From Gnomoniopsis sp. IMI 355080 (lineage: Eukaryota > Ascomycota > Sordariomycetes > Diaporthales > Gnomoniaceae): DNA of 64,000 nt. The stretch's first letter is position 1. Each line of letters starts with the position of its first letter. Of this stretch, positions 10,958 to 21,072 are shown one piece after another. Below the pieces are notes generated by a model that did no database searches, was not told the origin of the DNA, and saw only the letters and a program-made list of their open reading frames with translations. The stretch lies in NCBI GenBank assembly GCA_027946555.1, contig JAPEVC010000083.1, positions 1-64,000 of the forward strand. The letters run 5' to 3'. The position numbers and the translations under genes are program-made.

Positions 10958-12488
10958 AACGAATAGTAACAAATTCCACTTGGGTGCCTGAACATACATA
11001 CCACTATGCAAGTAGTAAATTGCAGCCCAACGCGTCGACCAGACTTGCAAACATTAAGACAAGCATGCTTCGCGTGGTCTATAGTCTAGTAGGCCCATGT
11101 CGTTACTGTAAAGTCAACCCATTCGCCCGGATTTTCCGTCTACGCCCAGGTGCAAAACGTGACACTGTGGGTCTTCGTTAACATGCCGGTGCCGATCTGC
11201 CGCAGAACCCGATAGCACGCACGGCCATCCAAGCCAGCGGGTCAGATCACAGCCACCCTACAGGTATGTAAAAACATGGCGCACGCCGGAGTTGCTTCCA
11301 GATTCATCCAGCAAATAAGGTATGCATACCTGTTGCCAGAGTTGCCCGATATATGGAACCGCGGAGGCGAGCCATCCGCAGAGTCACTCAAATGGGGCAA
11401 GATGCCCTACAAGTGGGCTGTCGAATTGGCGATTACTGACTAGAATATTGCATCCTGCGTCCATATTCAGTGAGCAGCAGTGACTGTTTCGTGATTTATG
11501 TTAGAAGTGGGTTTTGCGCTTTGATGATAACAAGTTGATTACTTCGACCCATGGTGAATAATTAGTTGAACGTCACCTATGCTGTGTAGAGCGTCATTGT
11601 TGTCCAACAGGCAGCCTCAATACCAGAAAGCCGTTGACTTGGTGAAACGCTTCCGCCAAGGGTGTGGAAGCTTCCAGGGAGCCAGGGAGCATGTCTCGTG
11701 GTGGGCCAGGTATCATAAAATAGAAGTCGCTTAGAAAGTTTGACAGTTCAGGGGCTCTCGGGCTTACGCAACCATGCAACTTTTGCCCACAACCCGAGGT
11801 TGACCTTCCTTGTTGGCGGTTTTATATGGGCCGAGGGCGCACGCAGTGGGCCAATTCACACCCTGGAAGCCCTGCGAGGGTCGTCACCACCATCACAGAC
11901 AGCGCTGTCGGCTTCCTGTGGGTTGCTGCGCGCAGCGCAGCACAGCAGCAATACTTGATTTGTTTGAGTTGGGATCTGCTCTATCGGACTCATCCGGACC
12001 GCCATACTGGTCCAAATCTGGTTGACACTTCTGTCAATTTCAATCCTTGCAGAATACCCATTTAATATCATCCAAAACAGCATTCTTAGTTGTCCGGCTG
12101 TTTCCACGCTGCATAAACAACCTGGCCGTCTTTATTTTTTCCACCCCTGATCTCAGTGGAGAAAGCAGCGGGCGACGGCTTTTCCTCGAGAGGCAAATTC
12201 GCGGCCATGACCCTGTTGAGATAAAAGTCCGAGGCATCTGATGTCGGCGAAGTAGGCATTAACGGTTGCCCTGAAAATGCTGCGGAAGAGTTTGAGCTGT
12301 ATGCGTGACTAGTATTGATAGACCTGCCATAGCCCAGTCTCCTTTCTTTGCTTTCAGTAGGATCCTTCCTTTCGCTTTCCGCTTTTTGAGCTTCAATGCA
12401 ACAATGATCAGCCTGCCTGGTGCACTTCGAAACATTCCTTAAAGACCGAGGCTGCTGCGCAAGGACCTTACGAGGATCGACATTCATC

Positions 12489-13776
12489 ATGCCAACTACA
12501 ACCCCCACAGGGACCACTTCGGTTCTCGGACCGACGTTGACTTCAGGAAGCGGGAATCTAGGACCTGTGGTGCTAGCAGTCTGCTGGATCGAGTCTGGTA
12601 TCGCGGCGATCTTTTTAGGACTTCGACTCTACGTCAAGTTAACGGCGCATCGGAAATTATATTGGGACGACTTTCTTTTGATCACTTCGTGGATCTTACT
12701 CGTAGCGTTCTCGGGCACGGCCATCTACGGAGTGCAGTATGGCCTTGGACAGCACAATGCCCGGAACAAATACCACGACAGCGGCGTACACCTTCAGCTT
12801 GCCGTGGTCGTTGCAACTACTTTCTCCGTCCTGGGAGCAGCATCCTCCAAGACATCCTTCGCTATCACACTACTTCGGCTCACAAAGGGCATCATGCGCA
12901 AAATTATTTGGTTCGCCATCATCTCGATGAACATAGTCCTGATATTCAACGTCATACTACAGTTCATTCGGTGTCAGCCCACCTGGGTGGCATGGAATAG
13001 TGGAGCCGGTGGCTCGTGCTGGAGTCGAAGCATCATCACCTACTACAGCGTCGCCGCGGCTGCGTACTCGGCGACAATGGATATTCTCCTGGCTATGGTG
13101 CCGTGGAGCGTGATAATGAGATTGAAGATGCACTTGAAGGAGAAGATCGGAGTCGCAATATGTATGAGTCTGGGCATCATGTGGGTACCGAAACAAACCA
13201 TGAATGAAATTGGGAGATTCTGACCTGAAGAGCAGAGCTGCGGTTACATCAATCATGCGCGCCATTTACATCCCTGCCATCTATGCCGAAGATTACACAT
13301 GGGATGAGAGCTCATTGTTTGTCTGGACCGCGACCGAAGTGGCCACCACCATCATTGCCGCCTCGATTCCCGTTCTGAGACCACTCCTACGCAGCATTGT
13401 GAATTCGACGCAACGGAGAGACGGAAGATCAGTGACCAACACCTTCAAGACGGGCACATACGTTTGCAGCGCCGTGGGCCGGGCGCAGAGTTACCGGAGA
13501 ATGGAAGGCGACATCAACTCGCAGAAACCTGGCGGCGTAGGCCATTTAGATGATATTAGTGAGGACGGTGAGCGGTCTATAGACTTGGTCTCGACGCCAT
13601 CGAAATCCTTTGACCATGGTAGAGACCAGGAAGGAATTTTGAAGACAGAAACGATTCAAGTCCAGTACACTAGAAAAAGCTGGACTGCGAGCGAGGTTGG
13701 GCACGGTGAGAATCCGGGATTTGGATTCGAGATGGATGAGGTACCACCAAGCCACTTGAGGTCTACAAAGCAATAA
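12489..13776 (+). CDS. Fungal rhodopsin/PTH11-like seven-helix integral membrane protein
   Basis: 410 residues from exons 12489-13180 and 13236-13776. The 55-nt phase-2 intron has CTGAC as a likely branch site and CAG as acceptor. The N-terminal 275 residues contain about seven hydrophobic segments (from LAVCWIESGIAAIFLGLRLY). Family hallmarks are YWDDFLLITSW in the first loop, KTSFAITLLRL in a central helix, and a last helix ending TIIAASIPVLRPLLRSI. This is the large Pezizomycotina family (Pfam Fung_rhodopsin) that includes PTH11-like putative receptors. Ligand and partners are unknown. The 130-residue cytosolic tail is polar. The start is the first in-frame ATG. It converges on the secreted-protein gene 197 nt away. 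Confidence 0.9.
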
Positions 13777-13973
13777 GGAGATTCTCATAAATAATCTTCC
13801 AAGCATTATCGCCACCTTAATCAATTATATAATGGCTATGTTTCGTCCCAGTAGGTTGGTTGAAGATCGGTGTAATTGAGAATTGAAAAAGCATAGCACC
13901 GCGAGCCGTAGATCGCTCCTAACAGGAAAGGCAACCCTTATTGCAGTACCTACCTACCTAATTGAGCGAGTCA

Positions 13974-15193
13974 TCATTGTAGAAAACCAACCAAGCTTAA
14001 AGTCGCTGCTCCATTCTGGAGACCGCAAGTAGTATTCCCACCAGCGTCCCTCGTGCAGCTAAGCGGGAAGCTACCGGTGTACTGAGGTGTGCCCTGACAC
14101 GCCGTATACGTGTTGTATACATAACCATTGTATTGCAACCTGCCGACGCTTCCAGTATCTTCGTTAGAGTCCCCGTAGAAATCGATGGTGTCTTGCGCGT
14201 TGCCGCAATTTACGTGGCCGACTCCAATCTCAAAGTCGCGGAATCCCGTCGGGTTCACAGCTGTACAACTTGGCTGAGCTGGATCGCTCAGGTTGATGGT
14301 GATGTTGTCTGGGGGCCCGTATCCTAGTCTAGGAAGGAGGTTCCCAATGTTAGCGATTTTGAAACTTCTTTGAGTAAAGCAGAGCACATGAAGTGAAGAC
14401 TTACGGCTGGTATGCATACGAAGGTAGCCCGACGTAGCAGTATGGAACGCAGGAGCAAACATCCGACCCGCCGGCGACACCATCGGTCGCGTTTGCGCAC
14501 ACGTGCGTGGAGTCGAAACATACTTCCGCCCCGCTTGGGTAGTTGGGGTTGGGGCAGTCGAGATTATGCGTCGAATTGAACCAGTTAAGGTTTGTAAGCT
14601 CGACTGAAGCTGGTGCTGGACACCCAGATGGCACGGTCACCGTAGACACGGCCGAGGTTATCGAGCTGGACGCAGGACTCTGAGAGGTCTGTGAAGTTGT
14701 GATAGGCACTGCCGAAGTTGGTTTTGATACGGTCGTGGCGGTTTCGACTGCTGTATTAGATATCGTTGGTGAAGACGACGAGCTGGAGCCTGTCGTTTTG
14801 GTCAAGCTCGTCGATGAAGATGATAGGCACTCTTTGTCATAGTAAGTGTCATCGCTCTTTGCGCTCGCATCAAAATTACCGCTTAGCGGAATGTCGAACA
14901 ACATGCATGCCTCGCCGATCCCAAAGCTCTTGCAATTCACATCGGCCGCACATTTTGCAGAGCATGCGGTATAGGTATTGACGTTACTTTTTTGGCTGTA
15001 ATCTGTCACCGCCTATTAGAGCCAACGCCTTCATAATGATGGCAATATGAAACTAACAGTAATTGCCATTTCCCTGATCGTAGCCCTTTTGGCCGCAAAT
15101 ATCACTAACGCCGCGCAGAACCACGACGCCCGCTGAAGAAAGACCCAACAAAATGGCGGAAGAGAGAGCCACAGTTTGGAATGTAGGAACCAT
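13974..15193 (-). CDS. Secreted Ser/Thr-rich protein with an apple/PAN-like N-terminal domain
   Basis: 362 residues from exons 15193-15058, 15002-14405 and 14328-13974 (introns 55 and 76 nt). The first 20 residues form a signal peptide (MVPTFQTVALSSAILLGLSS). Residues about 30-90 have the Cys pattern of fungal apple/PAN-like domains: CGQKGYDQGNGNYY, CSAKCAADVNCKSFGIGEAC, then YYDKEC. A Ser/Thr linker (about 95-165), probably O-glycosylated, leads to a Cys- and Asn-rich C-terminal region with N-glycosylation sequons (NST, NAT, NIT, NLS, NTT). Apple domains often bind proteins or carbohydrates, so an extracellular or cell-wall role is likely. The 3' acceptor of intron 1 is chosen because the alternative GCG|GTG acceptor breaks the frame. 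Confidence 0.85.
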
Positions 15194-15333
15194 AATGACA
15201 GTGAGTCGCTCTTGAAGAGGCGTGGTCTTTCAATTAATCGAACAAGGAACAACTAAAAGAGTTTTGAATTTGAATTCCCTTCTTGGCAAATCTGTTGTTT
15301 ATCCTTTTCTGCTTCGGCGGTTCTTATACCTCA

Positions 15334-15341
15334 GTATATAT
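15334..15341 (-). promoter_or_regulatory. TATA-like element of the apple-domain gene
   Basis: TATATATA lies about 140 nt upstream of the minus-strand ATG at 15193. Called by position only. Confidence 0.35.
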
Positions 15342-15728
15342 ACCTAGTAGCTTCCTCTTCATTGAAGCTGCGGAAGCGGGCCCGTCTGTTTCGCAATTTG
15401 TACTTAGGTAGGTAGTCAGCCGCTAAGGATCAGCCAATGAAGCCCACTGTCGTTTTGCGGCTTGTGCTCTGCATGTCGTATTGGGCATCAGCTGAGGTAC
15501 TAGCAAAGATTCTAGTTAATAGGGGCTTTCGGGCATGCGGTCAGCCTTTAGTTTCAATCCTAGCCAGCCGCTCTACCTAAGAACACATTGATTCGTGTAA
15601 CAATGGCGCCAAAACCCTTTAACTGACGAAGTGGCGATCCTCAAGACAGCGCCTGTACCTAGAGCCGTAACAGACATTATAGGTACGCTTGAAGTCATCG
15701 CCTTTCTTTTAGCGTTGCGTTGCTGCTC

Positions 15729-16209
15729 CTACTGAGGAACAGCAAGAGCGTCTTCATTGATACCACTTTCTCTCAGCCATGGCTTTGAATTTTCTTTTTC
15801 TCGTTTAGCTTTGTATTCCAACGGCTTTTGTACATTCTGCCACAGTTCAATCGAAAGTTTGCCCTCTGTTGCACCAACACCCAATAATTCCATATCAAAA
15901 TCCCACACTTTTACGTCTTGCTTGTGGATGAGTAGACCGTGCCACGTTCCAATAAGACAACGTGGTGCACACTGTCCCCAACAGAACCCGACGTGGACCC
16001 AGACGCTTCGATAGCTAATGTTCACTGTTAGCGGTTTGTGGCAGCAACAGGCACAATCTGGATTGCAAGCTTGACTCCATCTAAGCCGAGACTGTGCACG
16101 GAATAGTCTTTGTGCTGGGTATGCTAAAATATTGTGTAATACTTGGTTCTTCAATTGATTTCCGGTTCTTTGATTGATTTCAGAAGAGATTACGAATGAC
16201 AGAACTCAT
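15729..16209 (-). CDS. Possible small Cys-rich gene or remnant, 136 aa
   Basis: Tentative. Exons 16209-16194 and 16123-15729 join in frame across a 70-nt intron (GTAATC...TTTTAG) to give 136 residues. The middle reads CNPDCACCCHK, then FCWGQCAPRC about 30 residues later, then VKVWDFDMELLGVGATEGKL. Spaced C-x3-C-x-CCCH followed by a second Cys pair recalls a Cys/His block seen in some large fungal ankyrin/NACHT-type proteins, so this may be a surviving fragment of such a gene. The first exon is only 16 nt and no promoter is clear. It could also be non-coding. Confidence 0.3.
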
Positions 16210-16663
16210 AACTCGGTGTTGTGATCATCGAGACCAGTTTAAAGCAGCTGCTGGTGCCATAGTGATATCAAAACAGATAGCCATCTTCGAAACTTGAGAT
16301 ACTATCATTGAGTGAATGGTATTGAAGGCACAATGGGATCTGCTGGCCTTGGCCTTCCTTATTCCGGGATTCAGCAGGAGGTAAAATACTTGGAAAACAT
16401 CAAAGCAGCAAAAGCGCATACACAACCAATTTTGATTTGACACCCCCTGAAATCTACTCGCACCAGGCCTACCATGACCCGTTGCTGAGCGAGGAGTGGA
16501 TCTGACGTTGTGAAAACATGCGAGAGTTTTCTCCTAGCGCTGATGTGAGCGGAAGCGTGTAACGTCCACATCTCGCAGTCAGCATAAAAGCACGGAGGAC
16601 CGCCAGCGTCGCGTGCCTGGACTTCTCCACAGACAACAATTCTAACACTACATCACCATCATC

Positions 16664-17381
16664 ATGGCGCGCAATTGGCAACTCTTTCTCTCACCCCGCC
16701 CGACGCAACTGACAAAATTCGTACAAGATGATAAAGTCTATGGGGCGGATGAAGCAATACTCTACGAGTTTCCAAGCCACAATGGACTTCGTGTGGTGCG
16801 GGAAACGCACTACTTGAGCAAAAAGACAGTTAGGGACGGGAAGTCCGGGCCCCCACTGCAAGTTTTTCTATTGTGCGGACCGACAAATCTAAGTAGGATC
16901 AGAAGCTAATCGCGCATGACTAGGTAGGCATATTCATTTGCGTCAGATGGAAACCTTCGAAGTTGAGCAGGGCGTGCTGGGAGTGGTGAAGAATGGGGTA
17001 GAGTATGCTATCCGCAAGCAAGACGGGCCAGTGTTCATCAACCCTGGCGTCAGGTAAATTCCATTCATATCTCCATTTTTCTGGTCTGGAAAACTCTATG
17101 GCTTATTAATTTGGCGTAGACATACATTCTGGGCACACTCCTCATCGACGAAAGACCTCATATTCAAAGTCTGGGTGGAACCTCAAGACCTCGATCATGG
17201 ATTCGACGAGAGCTTCATGAGAAACTTCTCGGGCTATCTCAGGGATTGTGAGAGACACGGCGTTGCGCCATCAATCTTTCAGATTTTACTATTCCTTTAT
17301 GATTCCGACGTAGTCCTCACACCGCCATTTTGGCTGCCGATATGGTTCTTGATGGCCCTGCACCATGTCCTTGCTTATTGA
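16664..17381 (+). CDS. Cupin-domain protein, C-terminally truncated by a nonsense codon
   Basis: Exons 16664-16857, 16928-17053 and 17120-17381 give 193 residues ending at TGA 17379-17381. The second and third exons form a single cupin barrel: the metal-binding first motif (PPLHIHLRQMETFEVEQG) and second motif (NPGVRHTFWAHS) carry the expected His and Glu residues. The third exon continues into a hydrophobic, Pro-rich segment (LTPPFWLPIWFLMALHH). Intron 1 (16858-16927) only joins the cupin motif in frame if it is a GC-AG intron, with donor GCAAGT. Beyond the stop the same frame and a further exon stay coding (next entry), so the TGA has replaced a codon, probably Trp TGG. The enzyme activity is unknown; the family includes dioxygenase- and isomerase-like proteins. 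The methyltransferase gene is about 1 kb downstream. Confidence 0.75.
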
Positions 17382-17506
17382 ATTGGTGCGAATATCCTTG
17401 GGTAAGTCATCCTTTTGTGTTCAAGTATTAAGCAGTTTCCTGACTGGGCATGGAAACTTGTAGATACAAAGCGAGCTACCCACAATACAGCAATCGCACT
17501 GATTAG
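17382..17506 (+). pseudogene. Stranded C-terminal coding sequence of the cupin gene
   Basis: After TGA 17379-17381 the frame stays open for IGANILG, reaches a good donor at 17402 (GTAAGT), and a 62-nt intron ends at 17463. The last exon, 17464-17506, encodes YKASYPQYSNRTD and a TAG. Both splice sites and the frame are intact, so this is the original C-terminus, about 20 residues, cut off by one nonsense change. A sequencing error at the stop is the main alternative. Confidence 0.65.
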
Positions 17507-18452
17507 GTTTGGCGCCTGATCTTCTTCTGGGGTGTATTTAAAGGCTCACGTTGAAAAGCGCAGGAAGTGATAAAGAATGAAGGTTAATAAGTGATATTGG
17601 AGCTCAATCATTTCGTAATATGAAGGCCCGTTCCTCAGCCTTTGAAGACACAGACTACGTTTCGAAAATCATTCATAACCTTAATTCTTGATCAACCTTG
17701 CCAAGGAAGAAACTACCGACCAATGGTATGACCGTACCTTATTATCTGTGGTCTAACATTTATTATTGTATGCGCTGTAGCAATAGGAACATCATATACA
17801 TTTGCTGTTTCTATATAAGAGCTCAGGATGTCACCGAACCGTGGTAGTCTTCCACGTTCTTGATCTGACCACTGGCATGGCTACTACAGCCTTCATACCA
17901 ACACAGGGATACTGGAGCAAGACTCCAAATATATATCTTCTCCAAAACACCTTGAATTCGAATGCACAGAGGTCGACATGATATCACAACCATGACGGCA
18001 TACGCGTTGAGCAGTAGAGGTTTACTATATCCGTCCGCAAATTAGAAGGGGAGTGAGACGAGAGAGGAGAGTTTCGTTAGCCGGGAATCGGTGAATTTAC
18101 GCAGTAATATTCGAGCCGATCTACCGTGGTAGTGCAACTTGGAAGTCAGGCTTCATGAGATGGGGGCCGGTTGGTGGCAAGTCTTCAGATATGTGAGACG
18201 GAATCAGGATTCTGTGCGGGGGTGGCACAGGAGAACTGCTTGTCGAGCAAATTTTCCCACGATTTCGGTCTGTAATGGCATTAATCCGTAACTCTTGAGA
18301 CCTGTCTGATCGTTTCGCATCCTGTCCGCGCCACCTCTTTTCTCACCTGGCTAGAACGCCTTATATACCTTTAGCGGCTTGAGCTACCTAATTGAGCTTT
18401 TTCCACACCTTTCTAGACGCCTACCATCTTTGAGCAGCGACAGTTCACTAAG
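17507..18452. other. Intergenic
   Basis: No gene is supported. AT-rich stretches with TATA-like runs occur near 17810 and 17930. Short ATG frames there end within about 35 codons. Confidence 0.5.
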
Positions 18453-19539
18453 ATGGCCGTGGATATTAGCTCCTCTGACTACGTCATGGCGGATGTGAAG
18501 CACGCGGTGTGTACAGATTCGGGCGTCTGATTTTAATTCTGGCTTCCAGTTACTAAAATTCCGCAGAATGAACAGGGTCGTCTTGGTTGGTCAAGCTACA
18601 TGTGGAATGATGCAGTTTTGGCTAACGAGAATGTTTCAGATATTCAACACCAGTTGTGGTTACTTAGTCTTAACAGCAATCTCCACAAGACGCGACTCTC
18701 GCATACGCATGACAGGATCAATATCCTTGATATCGGAACAGGCACCGGTGTCTGGGCTGAGGCCATGGCCAAAAGATGGCCCAATTCAAATGTCATTGCG
18801 ACTGATTTGACGCTCCCGCCTCAACGAGACGACACACCTTCAAACATTAGCTTCATCCGACACAACGCGAATGACCCCGAGTGGCCTTTCGAGAAGTTCC
18901 ACTTCATCCACGCCCGTATGGTTGATGCAGGCATTCATGACTGGCCCGCCTTTCGAGCGAAATGCTTCAGACACCTTGTCCCGGGTGGACGCCTCGAACT
19001 TGGCCATATTACACACCCTACTCATTCAGAGATTCCTGAGTTTGACACTCCAAAGGCTTCTCCTTTTCTTCATCTAATGCAGCTGACCATCCTTGCATCA
19101 AAGAAGGGCGGTCTTGACTACGATGTGTCAAGCAAACATCAGCAAGGCCTTACGAATGCTGGCTTTGAGGATATTGATGAGACCACGATCTTGTGGCCTT
19201 TGGGCAGGTGGCCACAAAAAGACAAGGAACGGAAGATTGGTGTGCTGAGCTTGCAGAACACATTGCGTTGGGTTGATTCAGCAGCCAAATTCATCCTGAC
19301 ACATCAAAGCTTCATGGGAGACAAGGAAGCAAATGCTGCGGTGCTGGCTGGTCGAGACGATTTGCTCCAGACTGATGAAAAGCACTTTTTCATCACCATG
19401 TACGTACGATACACTCCTCTATTTCTTATCACCACTCTCCTCCGACGGATAAGCATCAGCCTAAACCTAAAGAGACTTCTGACAAATACCTGGCCCCAGG
19501 AAACTCTTCACCGCCAAAAAGCCCGATAGCGCTCTATGA
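18453..19539 (+). CDS. SAM-dependent methyltransferase, LaeA/UMTA-like
   Basis: 308 residues from exons 18453-18506, 18567-19399 and 19500-19539 (introns 60 and 100 nt). The glycine-rich SAM motif I is ILDIGTGTGVWAEAMAKRWP at about residues 71-90. It is followed by the acidic strand-2 end VIATDLT, the PFEKFHFIHARM post-motif and the LVPGGRLELGH strand. This is the Methyltransf_23 type of fungal secondary-metabolism and regulator-like enzymes; the substrate cannot be read from sequence. The last intron uses GTACGT as donor, giving a C-terminus of MKLFTAKKPDSAL. Retention of that intron would give a 309-residue variant ending at 19529. No SET or other fused domain is present. Confidence 0.87.
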
Positions 19540-21072
19540 ACATGAGCTCTCTGTGCGTGCCTAGGTAGAAATTCTGGCCAGTATTATTAAGGCTAGCCAC
19601 TTTTGTGCCTCAGGTTTTCAACCAGCCTGGGGAATATCTCAATTGTCCAGGTGATAATCAAGTACAGCCTGGAAGGAAAGATACTGAAAGGACTGCCTGT
19701 CATTGCCGATTTCCCACGAAAGACGCTTGTTAAGTTTTGAGAGATTCACTGGCTTAAGTTTCAAGAATCACAGATCAAAGTTTGCGAGAGCATCGACGAC
19801 GGCGTAAACCAACACTGGCTGCCTGTCCAGAATCGAAGTCTCCAATCTCACATGACAGTGTTATCATCCATGCCGGGACATTAGCCATCTGCATTACACG
19901 AACTTTTTCAGGGCGAGACACTGCTTCCTCCGATTCAATATCGTATACAGGCTCCTCAATAGCCAAAGCCGATTTTTGAGTGCACATAGCCATGTGTCTG
20001 TCTGATCCAAATTTCGGTACCTGCGCTCAACTTGGATTGATAGCAGTTAATCAATACTTGCGAAAAGTCACCTGGCCCTTTTCAGAAGTCAAGACAAGCT
20101 TCTGGCCGGACCAGAGTGTCGAAGGCGATCAAGCCTTCAATTGGTCCCGCGACGTCGATATTGGATGAAATAATGAAAAGATTTCCTCTCTTTGGACCTC
20201 AGCCTCGAAGTTCCTCTTCCGAATGCTCCAAGCGGCGTCCTTACCTCCTTTGTCATCCATCTTTCGGCGCAAGCGTATTGTATCTCTGTGAGGAGATATA
20301 ACCCTCATCAGGCGAACATCTTCATTCCTCACGCGCCTTTCCATACAAAAGCTGACAGTACCGCAGGCCGACCTCAGATTCGTCCGCCATCATGGTTGCC
20401 GGCTCCCAAAGGAACTGCCAAAACGATGGGCCCTCGGCATCGATCTGGCAGTCGAACGCCGATGGCCACTCTCTCAATTCCTTGTGGTCTGTCTCCAAGA
20501 CAGAAGACTTGACTGAACATCGAATTACGAGTATAGCACTGGTAATGATCTCCTAAGTGTTTACCTAGGTCGCCACAATCAGTCACGACCTCAGGCGCTA
20601 TCCCGGCTGAGTGAGAGCCTCATTGGAAAGGTTGCAGAATCTGCTTCGAACGTACAGCTTGAAATTCGATTGAAACTTTGTAATCAATCAAAGGCCCCGG
20701 CTCATATTATGGACCTCAGACCTTTGGGACGAAGAGGCACTCAGCTGATGGAGCCATGTAAGGACGCATGTAGTCAGCGGCAGCTGTCGGTCATGACGTC
20801 GCGGCTGGCGGCCAGCTGGCCTAATTGAGTTTCAATCTCCGTGTTGATCCATCTTTAATCTCATCAAAGTCTCTTACCCGACTTCTTCCCGAGTCTCACA
20901 TCGATGTCGCCCGCTGTCAGGAATTTCTGAGCTGACTATTCCTTCGTGTTCATTATGTAGTGTATTCTGTGCCTGTATTATATTTATTTTCAACCCCTGT
21001 CACCTTTCCACCTTTTCACTCGGGTATCTCCAAGTCGACCTAGGGCCTCCCGGCCTCAGATCTGGCAGGGTA
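19540..21072. other. Intergenic, about 1.5 kb
   Basis: No gene is supported. Between 19600 and 20640 several frames show protein-like stretches broken by stops (for example plus strand near 20040-20165), so a decayed gene is possible, but I recognise no family and can define no exons. Confidence 0.4.

Larger units (their letters stand above)
10165..12488. other. Intergenic, about 2.3 kb
   Basis: Holds the divergent upstream regions of the ferroportin and rhodopsin-like genes. I see two AGATAA motifs near the ferroportin start (10251-10256 on minus, 10428-10433 on plus) and adjacent inverted repeats at 10921-10957. No open frame here looks coding. Confidence 0.5.

Noticed and set aside
19600..20640. 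Broken protein-like stretches suggesting a pseudogene
   Set aside because: No family could be recognised and frames change without splice signals, so no pseudogene is called.
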